Assembly (NCBI GenBank): GCA_029252685.1
Contig: JAQXAY010000125.1
Location: forward strand, 1-34,005
Origin: Saprospiraceae bacterium
GTDB taxonomy: Bacteria > Bacteroidota > Bacteroidia > Chitinophagales > Saprospiraceae
DNA: 34,005 bases
Reading direction: 5' to 3'
Position 1 is the first letter of the stretch. Each line of letters begins with the position of its first letter. The notes under the pieces were generated by a model. That model was not told where the DNA came from. It made no database searches and saw only the letters and a list, made by a program, of their open reading frames with translations. Shown here piece by piece: positions 1 through 8,217 of the stretch. Position numbers and translations under genes: made by a program.

Positions 1-8
1 GTCCTATG

Positions 9-34
9 GATTAAATTTGCCTCTGAATTTAATC
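9..34. repeat. AT-rich perfect inverted repeat at window start
   Basis: GATTAAATT (9-17) and AATTTAATC (26-34) form a perfect 9-bp stem around an 8-nt loop. No T-tract follows on either side. It lies about 65 nt before the first gene and may be the 3' hairpin of a gene upstream of the window. The stem is almost all A:T, so chance is a real alternative. Confidence 0.35.
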
Positions 35-100
35 ATAATTTAATATATGGATGTATACCTCTATCTTCGAGATTGAGGCCTTACTCTAAATACTTCAGCT

Positions 101-631
101 ATGAAATCTCCTGTACTTATTTTACTACTTTTTTTTGGAATACATGCATATGGACAACACAACTTGTGCCTTGAATTCCAAGTATATCCTACAGGTATTA
201 TCCCATCAATAGGAATAGCTAAGCAGCTAGGAAACACCTCAGAATTACAGTTTAGAATTGGAGCAAATATTCTTGACCATAAGGATTTTGGAGTTCAGGA
301 TAGTGAAAAGGGTATAGGTTTTGGAGGGAGCCTAGGTTATAGAATTTTTAAAACATCGGACAGGAATAAATTCTATTTAGGCTTGCGTACAGATCTTTGG
401 AAAAATAAAATCGACTGGAGCAGTGGAACTCAACCTATCATTGCCCGTGGAGAATCTCAAATTCTTGTGCTGCAACCGACTGCAGAAATTGGCTATCGCA
501 TCTCTAAATTTAAAAAGCAATGGTTCATCCAACCCGCTATTTCATTTGGCAGAGAATTCAATATACAAACCATCGGCGCTGAAATAGGTCAAGGCTGGAT
601 TCTGTTAGCAGGTCTATCTATAGGCATATGA
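101..631 (+). CDS. Small outer-membrane beta-barrel-type protein, unknown function
   Basis: This encodes 176 residues. A hydrophobic signal peptide (about residues 1-19, ending HAYGQ) directs it to the envelope. The mature part alternates short polar and aromatic/hydrophobic strands (for example FGGSLGYRIF and FYLGLRTDLW) with turns between them. It ends in a hydrophobic Gly-rich strand, LAGLSIGI. This pattern fits a small beta-barrel, perhaps 8 strands, of the kind common as porin-family or uncharacterised outer-membrane proteins in Bacteroidota. No enzymatic motif is visible. The ATG at 101 is chosen because it opens directly into the signal peptide. It stands alone: the next gene on the same strand is 238 nt away and has its own candidate promoter. 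The barrel reading is inference from strand pattern, and no specific family is recognised. Confidence 0.7.
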   Translation: MKSPVLILLLFFGIHAYGQHNLCLEFQVYPTGIIPSIGIAKQLGNTSELQFRIGANILDHKDFGVQDSEKGIGFGGSLGYRIFKTSDRNKFYLGLRTDLWKNKIDWSSGTQPIIARGESQILVLQPTAEIGYRISKFKKQWFIQPAISFGREFNIQTIGAEIGQGWILLAGLSIGI

Positions 632-697
632 TCCTCTAAGCACCTTGAAATCAGCACAAAGTTCAATTTTCATTTTACCGAAACATTACTCAAGATC

Positions 698-731
698 TTT
701 GATGAATTTATGGTAAATCAAATTAACTTTG
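698..731 (+). promoter_or_regulatory. Candidate sigma-ABfr-type promoter of malic enzyme
   Basis: TAACTTTG at 724-731 matches the Bacteroidota -7 consensus TAnnTTTG exactly. A TTTG at 698-701 sits 22 nt upstream as a -33 element. Transcription would start near 737, giving a leader of about 130 nt before the malic enzyme ATG. The -7 motif also arises by chance in AT-rich DNA, so the paired -33 element is the main support. Confidence 0.45.
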
Positions 732-869
732 CCATCTGCATAGAGATTTTTATCGCTAAAACTGATAACAAACACGGCAACAAGCTGACTATCAAGCAAG
801 CATAAATTTAAGCAACATTATCGCTTCTAACTATTAAAGGAGCAATAACTAAATTGAAACTAAATAACT

Positions 870-2060
870 ATGGATTATTTTAAAGAATCCTTGAATCTTC
901 ACAGACGTTTAAAGGGAAAGATCAGAGTAAATCCAAAGATCGATGTAAGAACAAAAGAAGACTTGTCTTTGGTATATTCCCCTGGAGTAGCTGCACCTTG
1001 CAAAGCAATTGCGGAAGACGTTGAAGCGGTATATGATTATACAATTAAAAGTAACACCGTAGCGATAGTGACGGACGGTTCTGCTGTACTTGGACTTGGA
1101 AACATTGGACCACATGCTTCTATTCCTGTAATGGAAGGTAAAGCAATGCTATTTAAAAGATTTGCAAACATTGATGCATTTCCAATTTGCTTAGACACAC
1201 AAGATGTGGATAAAATTGTTGAAACTGTTAAACTAATTGCTCCTGTATTTGGTGGAATTAACTTGGAAGATATTGCAGCTCCTAGGAGCTTCGAGGTGGA
1301 AGAGAGACTTCAAGATATAGGCATACCTGTTTTTCACGATGATCAGCACGGTACAGCTATTGTTGTACTTGCAGGCCTTATCAATGCAGCAAAGGTTGTA
1401 AATAAAAATCTTTTTGACCTGAAGGTTGTAATCAACGGTGCAGGAGCGGCAGGAATTGCTATAGCCAAACTTCTTCGTTGTGTAAATATGGAAGATACAC
1501 AAAGCTGTGTGTCTGTAAAAGACGTTATCCTTTGTGATAGTAAAGGAATCGTACATAAAGACCGAGACAATCTAAATTCAGCTAAGCAAGAAATTCTAAA
1601 ATATACAAACGCTAGTAACAAACAAGGAACATTGAGAGATGCCCTTGTGGATGCTGATGTATTTATAGGTGTAAGTGTAGGTGACCTACTGACAGCAGAG
1701 GATGTGCGAACAATGGCCGAAAAGTCTATTATTTTCGGTTTGGCAAATCCAATTCCTGAGATCATGCCTGAAGAAGCTATTAAAGGTGGCGCTGCTATCG
1801 TTGGAACAGGTCGTTCAGACCTCCCGAATCAGATCAACAATGTACTTGGATTCCCTGGAATATTCAGAGGAGCACTTGATGCAAGAGCAAAGCAGATATC
1901 TAATGGGATGAAATTAGCAGCGGCATTCGCCATTGCTGACCATATCACCAATCCTACTGCAGACTGTATCATCCCTCCAACATTGAATGAGTCAGTTGCA
2001 TGGAAGGTTGGAAAAGCTGTTCAGGAAGTAGCAATAAAAGAACAAAAGGATAATAGTTAA
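870..2060 (+). CDS. Malic enzyme (oxidative decarboxylation of malate), short form
   Basis: This encodes 396 residues of a cytoplasmic malic enzyme, which converts malate plus NAD(P)+ to pyruvate, CO2 and NAD(P)H. The N-terminal malic domain has the LVYSPGVAAPC motif with the catalytic Tyr36, the EGKAMLFK segment with Lys91, and the metal-site DDQHGTA motif with Asp157-Asp158. The Rossmann domain carries INGAGAAG (188-195). The C-terminus ends near residue 396, so it lacks the phosphotransacetylase-like domain that makes the MaeB type about 750 residues. It is the short, single-module form. Whether it prefers NAD or NADP cannot be read safely. A purine-rich AAAGGAG lies about 30 nt before the ATG, too far for a normal ribosome site. 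It converges with the next gene with only 3 nt between stop codons. Confidence 0.95.
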   Translation: MDYFKESLNLHRRLKGKIRVNPKIDVRTKEDLSLVYSPGVAAPCKAIAEDVEAVYDYTIKSNTVAIVTDGSAVLGLGNIGPHASIPVMEGKAMLFKRFANIDAFPICLDTQDVDKIVETVKLIAPVFGGINLEDIAAPRSFEVEERLQDIGIPVFHDDQHGTAIVVLAGLINAAKVVNKNLFDLKVVINGAGAAGIAIAKLLRCVNMEDTQSCVSVKDVILCDSKGIVHKDRDNLNSAKQEILKYTNASNKQGTLRDALVDADVFIGVSVGDLLTAEDVRTMAEKSIIFGLANPIPEIMPEEAIKGGAAIVGTGRSDLPNQINNVLGFPGIFRGALDARAKQISNGMKLAAAFAIADHITNPTADCIIPPTLNESVAWKVGKAVQEVAIKEQKDNS

Positions 2061-2063
2061 GAA

Positions 2064-2615
2064 TTAATTTTCTATACCACCTCCGGGTCTTTGATTGATT
2101 CGGAGGTTTCCTTCTGCTACCAAATCTTCATTGTTATCTTCTGTAGCAGATGCCTTACCAAAAAGGATTGACGTACTTGCATAAGAAGAGCCAAAAGTAT
2201 CCGCAAGGTTTACAACTTGTTCCAAAGCATTCATGATTTGAAATTCGTTTAAATAACTTAGAGGATGTGAAAATACTGAGATCACGTATTCGTTATAAAG
2301 CCCATACTTTGCATCCAATGCAGTATGAAAGTTAGCCTCCAACATACGTTCCCATTCTTCTGAACCTATTTCATCTCTATTTACTACCGGTGTGAATATA
2401 CGCATGCGATCAGCAGCATCATCTGCGAAGACAAGTACCCAACGATCAGAGAAGTTGACCATCCAAACGCCCTCATCACCTTCAACCTCAAGGTCCAATT
2501 TCTTAAATACTTTTTCGACTTTTCGCTCACTCATATGTTGAGCATTGGCAGGCACGAATGCAAAAGTGGATGCGAGTAGCACCACTAGAAGTGTTAGTGT
2601 TTTGTTCATGTTCAT
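2064..2615 (-). CDS. Secreted small protein of unknown function, possibly YbjN/T3SS-chaperone-like fold
   Basis: This encodes 183 residues with a clear signal peptide (residues 1 to about 25, ending PANAQ), so it is exported to the periplasm or beyond. The mature part begins with a helix (SERKVEKVFKKL) and then short strands around GVWMVNFSDRWVLVFADD. A segment like WERMLEANFHTALDAKYGL follows, then FSHPLSYLNEFQIMNALEQV. That order resembles the alpha/beta fold of YbjN and type III secretion chaperones. This is fold-level inference only, without a recognised signature. The tail (about 155-183) is polar and Gly-rich and probably flexible. Two in-frame ATGs (2615 and 2609) could start it. The first is used. 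No convincing promoter was seen in the 228-nt divergent gap to the next gene. Confidence 0.65.
   Translation of the reverse strand: MNMNKTLTLLVVLLASTFAFVPANAQHMSERKVEKVFKKLDLEVEGDEGVWMVNFSDRWVLVFADDAADRMRIFTPVVNRDEIGSEEWERMLEANFHTALDAKYGLYNEYVISVFSHPLSYLNEFQIMNALEQVVNLADTFGSSYASTSILFGKASATEDNNEDLVAEGNLRINQRPGGGIEN
2079..2112 (+). terminator. Weak terminator candidate for malic enzyme inside the convergent gene
   Basis: ACCTCCG (2079-2085) and CGGAGGT (2101-2107) form a 7-bp stem with a 15-nt loop, followed on the + strand by TTTCCTTCT. The 3-nt gap between the convergent stop codons leaves no room for a separate terminator, so a hairpin in the 3' coding end of the opposite gene is plausible. 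The large loop and the broken T-tract make it weak. Confidence 0.25.
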
Positions 2616-2843
2616 TAGTTTTGTGTTAATAATATAACCTTAATACAAGAACCACGATGTCTTGAAATTTACATTATAATTCTATGAACTCTGATTTTCG
2701 GAAAACAGTAAAAAACAAGCTTTTTTCGGGACTAATACGGAATTACAACTATTCGAACGTAGGAATAGCTTAAAATAACTTAATTTACGGGAGCTATTTT
2801 CAATTCGGTCAAACCATTACCACTTGATTAAAACTATACTTTA

Positions 2844-5351
2844 ATGAAAAAACCAGTTTTAACACTCTTCACACTTCTGCTGCTAGTGAATAGTATGACA
2901 GCGCAGACTCAAAAAACTGCAGGCCAGATATTCTCAGAAATACAGAAACTAAATACTGTAGGAACCGTTTTATTCGTCGCTGCACATCCAGATGATGAGA
3001 ATACCCGCATGATTTCATATCTATCAAACGAAAAGCATCTAGATATAACCTATCTATCCCTTACCAGAGGAGATGGTGGTCAAAACCTTATTGGCTCGGA
3101 GATCAGAGAATTGTTAGGTATAATTCGTACGCAAGAACTACTCGCAGCAAGACGAGTGGACGGAGGTAAACAATTATTTTCACGAGCAAATGACTTTGGA
3201 TACTCTAAGCATCCTGACGAAACCTTAAACATTTGGAATAAAGCAGAGGTGCTTGAGGATGTGATCTGGACGATAAGAAAGTTGCAACCGGATGTCGTGA
3301 TTAATAGATTCAACCACAGAACGCCAGGATCGACCCATGGGCATCACACGTCCTCAGCAATGCTTTCAGTGGAAGCATTCAATATGGCAGGAAATCCTAG
3401 ACTATTTCCTGAACAACTCGAGCATGTAAAACCATGGACTCCTAATCGTCTATTTTTAAATACTTCCTGGTGGTTTTATGGTTCAAGAGAAGCATTTGCA
3501 AAAGCAGATAAATCTAATTTATGTACAGTAGACGTAGGAAGCTACTACCCTATCCTTGGAAAATCTAACACAGAAATAGCTGCGGAAAGTAGAAGTATGC
3601 ACAAATGTCAGGGTATGGGAAGAACACCTTCGCGTGGTAGTACTACAGAATACCTAGAATTGCTTGAAGGAAACATGCCTACTGATCAAACAAATCCATT
3701 TGAAGGAATAGATATGTCTTGGAATCGGGTCAAAGGTGGCAAACGCATTGGAGAACGAATTGCACAGATCCTGAAAACATACGACCTGATGGCCCCTGAA
3801 AAATCAGTGCCTGCACTTCTTGAGGTTCATGACATGATCTATATGATGGCAGATAATAAGTGGAAAGTACAAAAACTCAAGGAGGTTAAAGAAATAATCA
3901 AAAATGCCATGGGGCTCTACATCGATGTAATTATGGAATCTCCATATTCATCTCCTGGACAAACCCAAGCCTTAGATATAGAGATAACAAATCGTTCATC
4001 GATCAAAAGCAGACTCGTAAAAATAGAATACCTTCCTATGGGCAAGGATACACTATTGAATGCGGTGCTTGAAGAGAACAAGGTCTACAACCTATCTCGT
4101 CTTATTGAGATTCCGGAAGAAATGGAATACAGCAGCCCTTACTGGCTAAACGAAGCTCCAAAATTAGGCATGTACCAAGTCTCCGACCTTTTACTTCGTG
4201 GTCTGCCAGAAACACCAAGAGTACTGAAGGCTAGATTTTTATTTGAAGTACAAGGGGCTTATATAGCCTTTGAGAAAGACTTGGAATACAAATACACTGA
4301 CAACGTAAAAGGAGAAATCTATCAGCCCTTTGAAATCCTGCCAGAAGCTTTCGTTCAGATTGAGGAGCCAGCTTTTATATTCGGTAATCAATCACCTAAA
4401 CCAATGACCGTAACGGTGAAGGCAGGAATTGATAATTTTGAGGGAACCCTTAATCTAGATCTTCCTGATGGCTGGAGCACAACTCCTGCAGATTATCCAA
4501 TTTTACTTTCTCGAAAAGGGCAAAGCGAAACCTTTGAATTTATGCTAAACCCTTCAGAGGAAGCATCAGAAGTTGAAATTTCTGCCTACATACAATCTAA
4601 TGGTAAGAAATACGACCGATCATTGGCCCTAATAGAATACGACCATATACCTACCCAATCGATATTGCTACCCGCAACTTCGAAAGCCGTCAAAATCGAC
4701 TTGCAGATAAATGGCAATAAAATAGCTTATATCATGGGAGCTGGAGATGAAGTTCCTTCAAGTTTAGAACAAATCGGTTATGAAGTTGACATCATAGAAC
4801 CCAACACTTCACTAAAAGTATTGAAAGAATATGATGCATTGATTTTAAGTATACGCGCTTATAATACAATCAACGAACTACGTTTTATAAATCAAACACT
4901 TTTTGATTACGTAAAACAAGGAGGAACTATGATTGTCCAATATAATACTACCTGGGGGCTCAAGATGTCCAAAGATGAAATCCCTCCTCTACCCCTCAAT
5001 ATAAGCAGGAAACGTGTTTCTGATGAAAATGCAGAAATTAGAATTCTTGCTGAACGTCACCCTGTAATGAATTCACCAAATAAACTTAATGCTGGAGATT
5101 TCAATAACTGGGTTCAGGAACGAGGATTGTATTTTCCCAATGAATGGTCTGAAGACTATACTGCGATCTTATCCTGTAATGACAAAGGAGAGGATGCACT
5201 TAATGGAGGTCTCCTTGTCGCTGAACTAGGAGCTGGACATTACGTATACACCGGCCTTTCCTTTTTCCGAGAACTACCTGCGGGAGTACCTGGTGCATAC
5301 AGACTATTTGCTAATATGATCGCTTTAGGTAAAAACAACAAAAATGACTGA
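2844..5351 (+). CDS. PIG-L/LmbE-family deacetylase with C-terminal amidotransferase-like domain
   Basis: This encodes 835 residues. A signal peptide (1 to about 21) precedes an LmbE/PIG-L zinc deacetylase domain at about 40-290. It carries the metal motif AHPDDEN (47-53) and the second motif HGHH (165-168). The family removes acetyl groups from N-acetylglucosaminyl-type substrates, but the substrate here is unknown. The middle (about 350-600) is beta-rich and Ig-like, including PDGW near 'LNLDLPDGWSTTP', which resembles NEW3-type modules. The C-terminal part (about 615-830) looks like a class I glutamine amidotransferase/ThuA-like alpha/beta fold (YDALILSIRAYN, YVKQGGTMIVQYN). I could not identify an intact catalytic triad. 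It shares 8 nt with the downstream small gene and forms an operon with the symporter, suggesting that a deacetylated sugar or product is imported. No T9SS C-terminal sorting signature is seen. Confidence 0.85.
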   Translation: MKKPVLTLFTLLLLVNSMTAQTQKTAGQIFSEIQKLNTVGTVLFVAAHPDDENTRMISYLSNEKHLDITYLSLTRGDGGQNLIGSEIRELLGIIRTQELLAARRVDGGKQLFSRANDFGYSKHPDETLNIWNKAEVLEDVIWTIRKLQPDVVINRFNHRTPGSTHGHHTSSAMLSVEAFNMAGNPRLFPEQLEHVKPWTPNRLFLNTSWWFYGSREAFAKADKSNLCTVDVGSYYPILGKSNTEIAAESRSMHKCQGMGRTPSRGSTTEYLELLEGNMPTDQTNPFEGIDMSWNRVKGGKRIGERIAQILKTYDLMAPEKSVPALLEVHDMIYMMADNKWKVQKLKEVKEIIKNAMGLYIDVIMESPYSSPGQTQALDIEITNRSSIKSRLVKIEYLPMGKDTLLNAVLEENKVYNLSRLIEIPEEMEYSSPYWLNEAPKLGMYQVSDLLLRGLPETPRVLKARFLFEVQGAYIAFEKDLEYKYTDNVKGEIYQPFEILPEAFVQIEEPAFIFGNQSPKPMTVTVKAGIDNFEGTLNLDLPDGWSTTPADYPILLSRKGQSETFEFMLNPSEEASEVEISAYIQSNGKKYDRSLALIEYDHIPTQSILLPATSKAVKIDLQINGNKIAYIMGAGDEVPSSLEQIGYEVDIIEPNTSLKVLKEYDALILSIRAYNTINELRFINQTLFDYVKQGGTMIVQYNTTWGLKMSKDEIPPLPLNISRKRVSDENAEIRILAERHPVMNSPNKLNAGDFNNWVQERGLYFPNEWSEDYTAILSCNDKGEDALNGGLLVAELGAGHYVYTGLSFFRELPAGVPGAYRLFANMIALGKNNKND

Positions 5352-5484
5352 TTCAAATAAAAATAACCCACAAGAAAGCCCACCGCCTTTTCTTGGAACT
5401 TGGGACCGACTTTATAAGGTAATACTCGTCCTACACTTTGTATTACTGGTTTCCTTTTACCTCTTTTTTAATTACTTTTCTTAA
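5344..5484 (+). CDS. 46-residue single-pass membrane protein between deacetylase and symporter
   Basis: The ATG at 5344 overlaps the last 8 nt of the deacetylase gene, and the TAA ends at 5484, 9 nt before the symporter start. The product has a polar, Pro-rich N-terminus (NNPQESPPPFLGTWDRLYK) and one strongly hydrophobic helix (about residues 26-44, YKVILVLHFVLLVSFYLFF), ending NYFS. Several points favour a real gene. Its overlap start is typical of translational coupling. The ORF fills almost the whole gap between two operon genes. Its composition is that of a designed membrane anchor, with Lys/Arg/Asp before the helix. Its position suggests a small subunit or assembly partner of the symporter, comparable in idea to the small DUF4212 subunits of other SSS transporters, but the sequence is not recognised as that family. 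Function is inference. Confidence 0.75.
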   Translation: MTDSNKNNPQESPPPFLGTWDRLYKVILVLHFVLLVSFYLFFNYFS

Positions 5485-5493
5485 GTCGCAAAC

Positions 5494-7212
5494 ATGGAAT
5501 TAAGCACACTAGACTGGCTGATCATGCTAGGTACAATATTCGGAATCGTCGGCTACGGCATCTGGAAAACAAGATCAGTCAATAATGTAAAAAGCTTCTT
5601 ATTAGGAGATAAGGACCTTAAGTGGTGGACTATTGGCCTTTCAATAATGGCGACACAAGCATCCGCTATCACATTTTTATCAACACCAGGAAAAGCGTTT
5701 CAAGACGGAATGGGCTTTGCTCAATTCTACTTTGGGATGCCAATCGCCATGGTTATCATTTGTGTATTCTTTCTGCCCATCTATTACAGGCTGAATGTAT
5801 ACACTGCATATGAATACCTCGAAAAGCGCTTCGACCTAAAGACAAGAATGTTCACTGCGCTTTTGTTTTTGATATCTAGGGGCCTTGCCGCAGGTATCAC
5901 CATATTTGCCCCAGCAATCATTATGTCATCCATATTGGGTTGGCCATTAGAGCAAACCAATTTGTTCATCGGTGTACTCGTTATCATATATACCGTTGCT
6001 GGTGGAACAAAGGCAGTTAGTGTAACACAGAAACAACAAATGATCATAATCCTAAGCGGGATGTTTATTGCTGCTGGAGTTATAATCTACAAATTACCTA
6101 CGGATATTCAGTTTACTGATGCCTTACACATTTCAGGTAAATTAGATAAGCTAGAAATTATAAACTTCAAATTTGATCTAACAGAAAAATACACCATTTG
6201 GACTGGACTTTTTGCAGGTGTATTTTTATTCTTGTCCTACTTTGGTACAGACCAATCACAGGTACAAAGATACCTCTCTGGTAAATCGCTTAAGGAAAGT
6301 AGACTAGGATTAATCTTCAATGGAATAATAAAGGGGCCTATGCAGATCCTTGTTCTTTTTGTTGGTATCCTTGTTTTCATCTTCTTTCAATTCAATGCAG
6401 CTCCCCTGCACTTCAATCCGGGAAATGTAGAGGCGGTATACGCTTCAGAAAATGCAGCTGAATTCAAGCAACTAGAAAAAGACCACCTTGAAGTTTTCAG
6501 CCAAAAACAAACTGCCATACGCGAGATGCTCGACAATATGGATCAGAATGAAGAGGCTGCACTTGAGCAAAGTATTGCAACTGTGCACGAACTTGATGCA
6601 CAAGAAAAGGATCTTAGGAATGATGCACGTGAACTAATCAGCGCAACAGATTCTAACTTAGATACTGAAGACGGAGACTATATTTTCATCAACTTTATCC
6701 TAAACTACATGCCCATAGGGCTTATTGGATTGTTACTGGCAGTCATATTCTCAGCAGCGATGTCATCTACTGCTTCTGAACTGAATGCATTGGCCACAAC
6801 GACCATGATAGATTTTTACAAAAGAACCTTCAATCCTAATAAATCAGACAGGCACTATCTTAATATGAGCAGAATATTCACAGTTGCCTGGGGATGTATT
6901 GCATTATTATTTGCGATGGTAGCGAGCTTATTTGACAATCTGATCGAAGCAGTGAATATCATTGGTTCTTTATTTTACGGAACCATACTTGGTATCTTCC
7001 TGACTGCCTTCTTCTTAAAATGGGTACGTGGAAACGCTGTGTTTGTGGCGGCGATAATCACAGAAACTATTATTGTTTGTATTTACTCCTTCACAGATAT
7101 TGCCTTTTTATGGCTTAATCTAATCGGTGGCATACTGGTATTAATAATAGCAAGTATTCTCCAACTCATAATTGGTGATGATTCGGATCAAACAAAAAAA
7201 GCTGTAGCATAA
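5494..7212 (+). CDS. Sodium:solute symporter (SSS family) with soluble insertion
   Basis: This encodes 572 residues with about 13 hydrophobic segments. It is an inner-membrane Na+-coupled importer of the SSS family. Family features include the N-terminal SFLLGDKDLKWW segment, the GLSIMATQASAITFLSTPGKAF helix, TVAGGTKAVSVTQ and the FSAAMSSTASELNALATT helix. The last corresponds to the conserved Na+-site region near the end of the core. Unusual is a charged segment of roughly 90 residues (about 303-395). It is rich in Glu, Gln and Lys, has coiled-coil character (EAALEQSIATVHELDAQEKD) and splits two membrane helices. The substrate cannot be read. Co-transcription with the deacetylase suggests a sugar or sugar-acid. 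It is the last gene of the operon and is followed at once by a strong terminator. Confidence 0.92.
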   Translation: MELSTLDWLIMLGTIFGIVGYGIWKTRSVNNVKSFLLGDKDLKWWTIGLSIMATQASAITFLSTPGKAFQDGMGFAQFYFGMPIAMVIICVFFLPIYYRLNVYTAYEYLEKRFDLKTRMFTALLFLISRGLAAGITIFAPAIIMSSILGWPLEQTNLFIGVLVIIYTVAGGTKAVSVTQKQQMIIILSGMFIAAGVIIYKLPTDIQFTDALHISGKLDKLEIINFKFDLTEKYTIWTGLFAGVFLFLSYFGTDQSQVQRYLSGKSLKESRLGLIFNGIIKGPMQILVLFVGILVFIFFQFNAAPLHFNPGNVEAVYASENAAEFKQLEKDHLEVFSQKQTAIREMLDNMDQNEEAALEQSIATVHELDAQEKDLRNDARELISATDSNLDTEDGDYIFINFILNYMPIGLIGLLLAVIFSAAMSSTASELNALATTTMIDFYKRTFNPNKSDRHYLNMSRIFTVAWGCIALLFAMVASLFDNLIEAVNIIGSLFYGTILGIFLTAFFLKWVRGNAVFVAAIITETIIVCIYSFTDIAFLWLNLIGGILVLIIASILQLIIGDDSDQTKKAVA

Positions 7213-7248
7213 AAAAAAGGGACTGTGAATCACAGTCCCTTTTTTTTT
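7211..7248. terminator. Strong bidirectional intrinsic terminator
   Basis: GGGACTGTG (7219-7227), loop AAT, CACAGTCCC (7231-7239) form a perfect 9-bp stem. It is flanked by A8 (7211-7218) on the left and T9 (7240-7248) on the right, so it has a T-tract when read in either direction. It ends the symporter operon (+) and the DUF2911 gene (-), whose stop codons flank it closely. The symporter stop codon overlaps its left A-tract. Confidence 0.93.
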
Positions 7249-7261
7249 AATAAAGCTAAAA

Positions 7262-8155
7262 TTACATCTTAGCTCCACCCATCTGTGCCTTACCTTCTGT
7301 ACCAGAAAGCATTTTGTTCCACTCAGCAATAGACGCATTGTTCATACGAATATAAGAATCACTCCCAGCTTCTTTAGCCATCGTAGATGATTTCTTAGCA
7401 ACCTGAATTGCTTCAGCGTAACGCTTTAATTTACCTAGGATAAGTGCCTCAACACGCAGTTGCCAGTACTTAGGAGACATTTCATTTGCTTTTGCAGCCC
7501 ATTGAGCAGCTGTAGCCATATCATCATGGTCAGCATCCAAGTAGTATCTTGCAGCAAGGTAATAATCTCTAGCAGTTGGTCCTGCAAGTGTTTTTTCAAT
7601 TGATGCAGCAACTACTGCATCTGTATCCATAGATACAGGAACTCTAACGATAGTGTTTTCCCATACAAGCTCCAAGTTACAAGAGCTCATAGTGATATCT
7701 TCTATCACAAACATCAGAGATTCAACAGTTGCATCAAGGTTGATAGGAGCAGTCTTCACAGTTGCTGCTACCTTAGCTTCATCCCATGCTTCTGGAGTTC
7801 CCCAGTTTTCTGTGTCCATATAGAAATAAACAGTCCATTCTGTTGCAGATGGTATTGTAAAGATCGAGTAGGTTCCAGCTGCTACAGCTTGACCATCAAT
7901 CATTACATCTGTTGAGAAGGTAACCATTGAGTTTTTATTAGCACCTGTTCTCCACATTTTATCAAAAGGTACCAAACCGTTTTCTGCGAAAATAGTTCTT
8001 CCTTTTACACTTGGTCTTGAATACTCAAGTGTGATATCACACATTCCTACTTCTTGCATCATTGTGCATGAAGGGGATGGTGCTGGTGAAGTGATTTGAG
8101 CCTGAGCACTAACTGAAAATACTAGCGCCACAAGCGCGATAAACAAGTTTCTCAT
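7262..8155 (-). CDS. DUF2911 family secreted protein with C-terminal TPR-like helices
   Basis: This encodes 297 residues. The signal peptide (1 to about 20, ending SAQAQ) gives a periplasmic or surface location. Residues about 25-175 match the DUF2911 pattern: an SPAPSPS start, then ITLEYSRPSVKGRTIF, MWRTGANKNSMVTFSTDV, AAGTYSIFTIP and WTVYFYMDTENWG. The biochemical role of this family is unknown. The C-terminus (about 195-285) is helical with TPR-like spacing (RDYYLAARYYLDADHD, AAQWAAKANEMSPKYWQLR, KLKRYAEAIQVAKKS). Cysteines at the start of the domain (SPSCTMM, VGMCDIT) and near residue 170 (SSCNLEL) could form a disulfide. It lies 62 nt downstream of the SDR gene on the same strand with no terminator between, so it may share that transcript. 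A strong terminator follows. Confidence 0.88.
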   Translation of the reverse strand: MRNLFIALVALVFSVSAQAQITSPAPSPSCTMMQEVGMCDITLEYSRPSVKGRTIFAENGLVPFDKMWRTGANKNSMVTFSTDVMIDGQAVAAGTYSIFTIPSATEWTVYFYMDTENWGTPEAWDEAKVAATVKTAPINLDATVESLMFVIEDITMSSCNLELVWENTIVRVPVSMDTDAVVAASIEKTLAGPTARDYYLAARYYLDADHDDMATAAQWAAKANEMSPKYWQLRVEALILGKLKRYAEAIQVAKKSSTMAKEAGSDSYIRMNNASIAEWNKMLSGTEGKAQMGGAKM

Positions 8156-8217
8156 TACTTTAATAATTTGAATTGAAATAAAATGGTACTTAAATATATG
8201 AATATTAAAGGTTATCC

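Noticed and set aside
1343-1765. 140-codon - strand ORF inside malic enzyme
   Set aside because: It is opposite the conserved Rossmann domain. The product is low-complexity and Arg/Ser-rich, with no family features.
2616-2623. Perfect TAGTTTTG on the + strand as promoter of the deacetylase operon
   Set aside because: It is 220 nt upstream and the only TTTG nearby is 11 nt away, the wrong spacing. In AT-rich DNA such octamers are expected by chance.
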